From assembly GCA_964550025.1 (NCBI GenBank), contig CAZJYI010000299.1, positions 1 to 8,333 on the forward strand: DNA of 8,333 nucleotides, read 5' to 3'. The position numbers and the translations under genes are program-made. Position 1 is the first letter of the stretch. Each line of letters begins with the position of its first letter. Under the pieces are notes generated by a model. It saw only the letters and a list, made by a program, of their open reading frames with translations, was not told the DNA's origin and searched no databases. This DNA comes from CAZJYI01 sp964550025 (GTDB lineage Bacteria > Verrucomicrobiota > Kiritimatiellia > UBA8416 > CAYOBW01). Below are positions 7,326-8,333 of this stretch, one piece after another.

Positions 7326-7344
7326 TGATTCTCCAGGAGAATCA
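7326..7344. promoter_or_regulatory. Perfect 19-bp palindrome covering the toxin Shine-Dalgarno
   Basis: TGATTCTCCAGGAGAATCA is a perfect inverted repeat with 9-bp arms and one central base. It contains the AGGAG Shine-Dalgarno (7335-7339) of the toxin frame and begins at the TGA (7326-7328) of the possible frameshifted antitoxin extension. As RNA it could form an 8-bp stem with a CAG loop that hides the ribosome binding site; as DNA it could be an operator. Both roles are inference. Confidence 0.55.
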
Positions 7345-7622
7345 TCCAGTCACGCACATTCGAGAAGCGGGTCCGGCGATTCCGGAAACAGGAGAAGAAG
7401 GTTCTGGACCAACAGGTCCGGAGAATCGCCAGAGATCCTTCCATCGGACAAGAGAAACGTGGCGAACTCCGCGGAGTCTTCGTCCACAAGTTCAAGATCC
7501 ACGCTACCCAGTATCTGCTCTCCTACCGCATGGCGGACGCCGCCACACTCGAGTTGATCATGATCGGTCCACACGAGGATTACTACCGGGATCTGACGAC
7601 CTACCTGAAGAAGAGACGGTAG
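7344..7622 (+). CDS. RelE/ParE-family toxin with no canonical start codon (ATC start or decayed)
   Basis: This frame has no ATG, GTG or TTG before residue 62, so ordinary gene callers would miss it, but it is uninterrupted and clearly protein-like. It begins IIQSRTFEKRVRRFRKQEKK, continues with RRIARDPSIGQEKRGELRGV, FVHKFKIHATQYLLSYRM and LIMIGPHEDYYRDLTTYLKK, and ends at TAG 7620-7622. The K-x-GEL-x-GV-x-V-x-KF segment and the final G-x-HE-x-(Y/F)YRDL-x-x-YL are characteristic of RelE/ParE-superfamily toxins, which are mRNA interferases or gyrase poisons. At 92 codons it has full family length. AGGAG (7335-7339) lies 4 nt before ATC 7344, where an ATG is expected. Either ATC is used as a rare weak start, or a former ATG has mutated to silence the toxin. 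Homology is good; whether the gene is expressed is open. Confidence 0.68.
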   Translation: MQSRTFEKRVRRFRKQEKKVLDQQVRRIARDPSIGQEKRGELRGVFVHKFKIHATQYLLSYRMADAATLELIMIGPHEDYYRDLTTYLKKRR

Positions 7623-7641
7623 ACAGAAGCGGACAACACTA

Positions 7642-7658
7642 TTTCGCGTGCCGCGAAA
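7642..7658. other. Perfect 7-bp hairpin after the RelE/ParE-like toxin
   Basis: TTTCGCG-TGC-CGCGAAA forms a perfect GC-rich stem 20 nt after the toxin stop codon. No T run follows on either strand, so it is not a standard intrinsic terminator. It may still stabilise or end the upstream transcript. Confidence 0.4.
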
Positions 7659-7703
7659 GAAGTGAGGATCACGTTCTGCGGGAAAGATGAGCGCATGATT
7701 CTC

Positions 7704-7737
7704 TTGCATGATCATGCTATCAGCAATATCATAGCAT
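7704..7737 (+). promoter_or_regulatory. Candidate brnTA promoter with overlapping operator palindromes
   Basis: TTGCAT (7704-7709), a 17-nt spacer and TATCAT (7727-7732, five of six to consensus) form a plausible sigma-70-type promoter in an AT-rich stretch. Two palindromes overlie it: the perfect 12-mer GCATGATCATGC (7706-7717), and ATGCTAT (7714-7720) paired with ATAGCAT (7731-7737) across 10 nt. BrnA-type antitoxins are DNA-binding autorepressors, so these are natural operator candidates. The expected transcription start is near 7739-7740, at the brnT start codon itself. Confidence 0.55.
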
Positions 7738-7738
7738 T

Positions 7739-8029
7739 ATGGATGAGATGAGGTTCTCGTGGGATGATCGGAAAGAGCGGGAAAACCGGCGCAAGCATGG
7801 CGTTTCGTTCGACGAAGCTGTCACCGCCTTCGCCGATGAGAACGCCCGGTTGACCCATGACCCAGGCCACTCCCGAGGGGAAGATCGTTTTGTCCTGTTG
7901 GGATTCAGCGCCAAGCTCCGCTTGCTGGTCGTCGTACATGCCTACCGGCAGGATGAGAAGGAGGTCAGGATCATATCGGCACGCAAAGCCACCAAGAATG
8001 AACGAAGGCAGTATGGGCAATTCCTATGA
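7739..8029 (+). CDS. brnT: BrnT family toxin
   Basis: A 96-aa toxin of the BrnT family, which has a RelE-like fold and inhibits translation as a ribonuclease. Recognisable family features are FSWDDRKERENRRKHGVSFD near the N-terminus, AVTAFAD, the HDPGHSRGEDRFVLLG segment, LLVVVHAY, and the C-terminal VRIISARKATKNERRQY; length is normal. ATG 7739 gives MDEMRFSWDD. ATG 7748 gives MRFSWDD, closer to the usual family N-terminus, and has GGATGAG just upstream. With the predicted promoter, ATG 7739 would be leaderless or nearly so. The stop overlaps the antitoxin start (ATGA at 8026-8029), the toxin-first order typical of brnTA operons. No sign of damage. Confidence 0.92.
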   Translation: MDEMRFSWDDRKERENRRKHGVSFDEAVTAFADENARLTHDPGHSRGEDRFVLLGFSAKLRLLVVVHAYRQDEKEVRIISARKATKNERRQYGQFL

Positions 8030-8238
8030 GAAAAGAATACGACTTCTCTGATTCAGTGCGGAATCCCTACGCCAAGCACCTGAAGAAGCAGATCACGCTC
8101 CGTGTGAATACGGACGCGATCACCTACTTCAAGGCGCTGGCCAAGGAAACAGGGATTCCCTACCAGAATCTCATCAACCTGTATCTGACGGAATGCGCTC
8201 ACTCAGGGAAGAAGCTCACTCTCAAGTGGGCATCCTGA
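8026..8238 (+). CDS. brnA: BrnA family antitoxin
   Basis: A 70-aa antitoxin partner of BrnT. It binds and neutralises the toxin and, as a ribbon-helix-helix protein, would repress the operon. It starts MRKEYDFS, typical of the family, with an N-terminal segment likely to contact the toxin. KKQITLRVNTDAITYFKALA then gives the DNA-binding beta strand and first helix, and KETGIPYQNLINLYLTECA the second helix. A short basic tail (KKLTLKW) ends the protein. Its ATG overlaps the brnT TGA by the ATGA quadruplet, so translational coupling is expected. The palindromes at 7706-7737 are likely binding sites. Confidence 0.9.
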   Translation: MRKEYDFSDSVRNPYAKHLKKQITLRVNTDAITYFKALAKETGIPYQNLINLYLTECAHSGKKLTLKWAS

Positions 8239-8242
8239 ACGC

Positions 8243-8326
8243 CAAGCCGCGAAGCATAGAGATGATGGAGCGCATTCGGACTCATCAGGGTCAGCCCTTA
8301 AGATAAAAGATTGCGTTCGCGGCTTG
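8243..8326. repeat. 11-bp perfect inverted repeat flanking the end of the brnTA module
   Basis: CAAGCCGCGAA (8243-8253) and TTCGCGGCTTG (8316-8326) are perfect inverted copies separated by 62 nt. The interior has a small AGGG-TCAG-CCCT hairpin (8287-8298) followed by an A-rich run. It could be a transcript-end structure or part of a mobile or repetitive element cut by the window edge. No protein of useful size is encoded in 8239-8333. Confidence 0.5.
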
Positions 8327-8333
8327 TGTCTGT

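Noticed and set aside
7350..7715. Minus-strand open frame opposite the RelE/ParE-like toxin
   Set aside because: The plus-strand frame 7344-7622 shows clear toxin-family motifs; the antisense product resembles nothing recognisable.
8262..8307. Mini-frame beginning ATGATGGAGCGC
   Set aside because: Only about 14 codons, no ribosome binding site, lies between inverted repeat arms.
8239..8333. Integron attC site
   Set aside because: There is an inverted repeat, but I could not find convincing RYYYAAC/GTTRRRY core sites and the window ends too soon to judge.

Overview
The window looks like a chromosomal segment from a GC-rich, Gram-negative-type bacterium, most plausibly of the PVC superphylum (planctomycete, verrucomicrobial or kiritimatiellal relatives). 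This is an inference. It rests on a secreted protein joining an SHD1 domain to a CAP domain, on the 7-nt-periodic repeats in two spacers, and on the general style of the exopolysaccharide genes. No rRNA, tRNA or other phylogenetic marker is present.

Left part (1-5426, + strand): three genes of an exopolysaccharide or O-antigen-like assembly locus. The first, cut by the left edge, is a Wzc/ExoP-type polysaccharide co-polymerase fused to a BY-kinase with a tyrosine-rich tail. After a 198-bp spacer holding an 11-copy heptamer repeat come a multi-spanning Wzy/O-antigen-ligase-like membrane protein and, 3 nt later, an AsnB-type glutamine amidotransferase. Together they suggest control of chain length and export, polymerisation or ligation of the glycan, and amidation of a sugar or other precursor.

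Middle (5427-6990): a convergent spacer with a long imperfect hairpin, then a minus-strand gene for a secreted protein with signal peptide, SHD1 domain, long charged helical region and C-terminal CAP/SCP domain.

Right part (about 6990-8333, + strand): a more AT-rich accessory stretch with toxin-antitoxin genes. A small unrecognised gene (a possible antitoxin, perhaps frameshifted) precedes a RelE/ParE-type toxin frame that is intact over 92 codons but has no ATG, GTG or TTG start. It has a good Shine-Dalgarno sequence in front of an ATC codon, and that Shine-Dalgarno lies inside a perfect 19-bp palindrome. Next is a canonical BrnT/BrnA pair with a 4-nt ATGA overlap and a plausible promoter overlaid by two palindromic elements. 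The window ends with an 11-bp inverted repeat around a short AT-rich stretch.

I found no clearly new multi-gene system. The points most worth following are the start-less toxin with its palindrome, the possibly frameshifted partner, the BrnTA promoter/operator, and the heptamer repeats.
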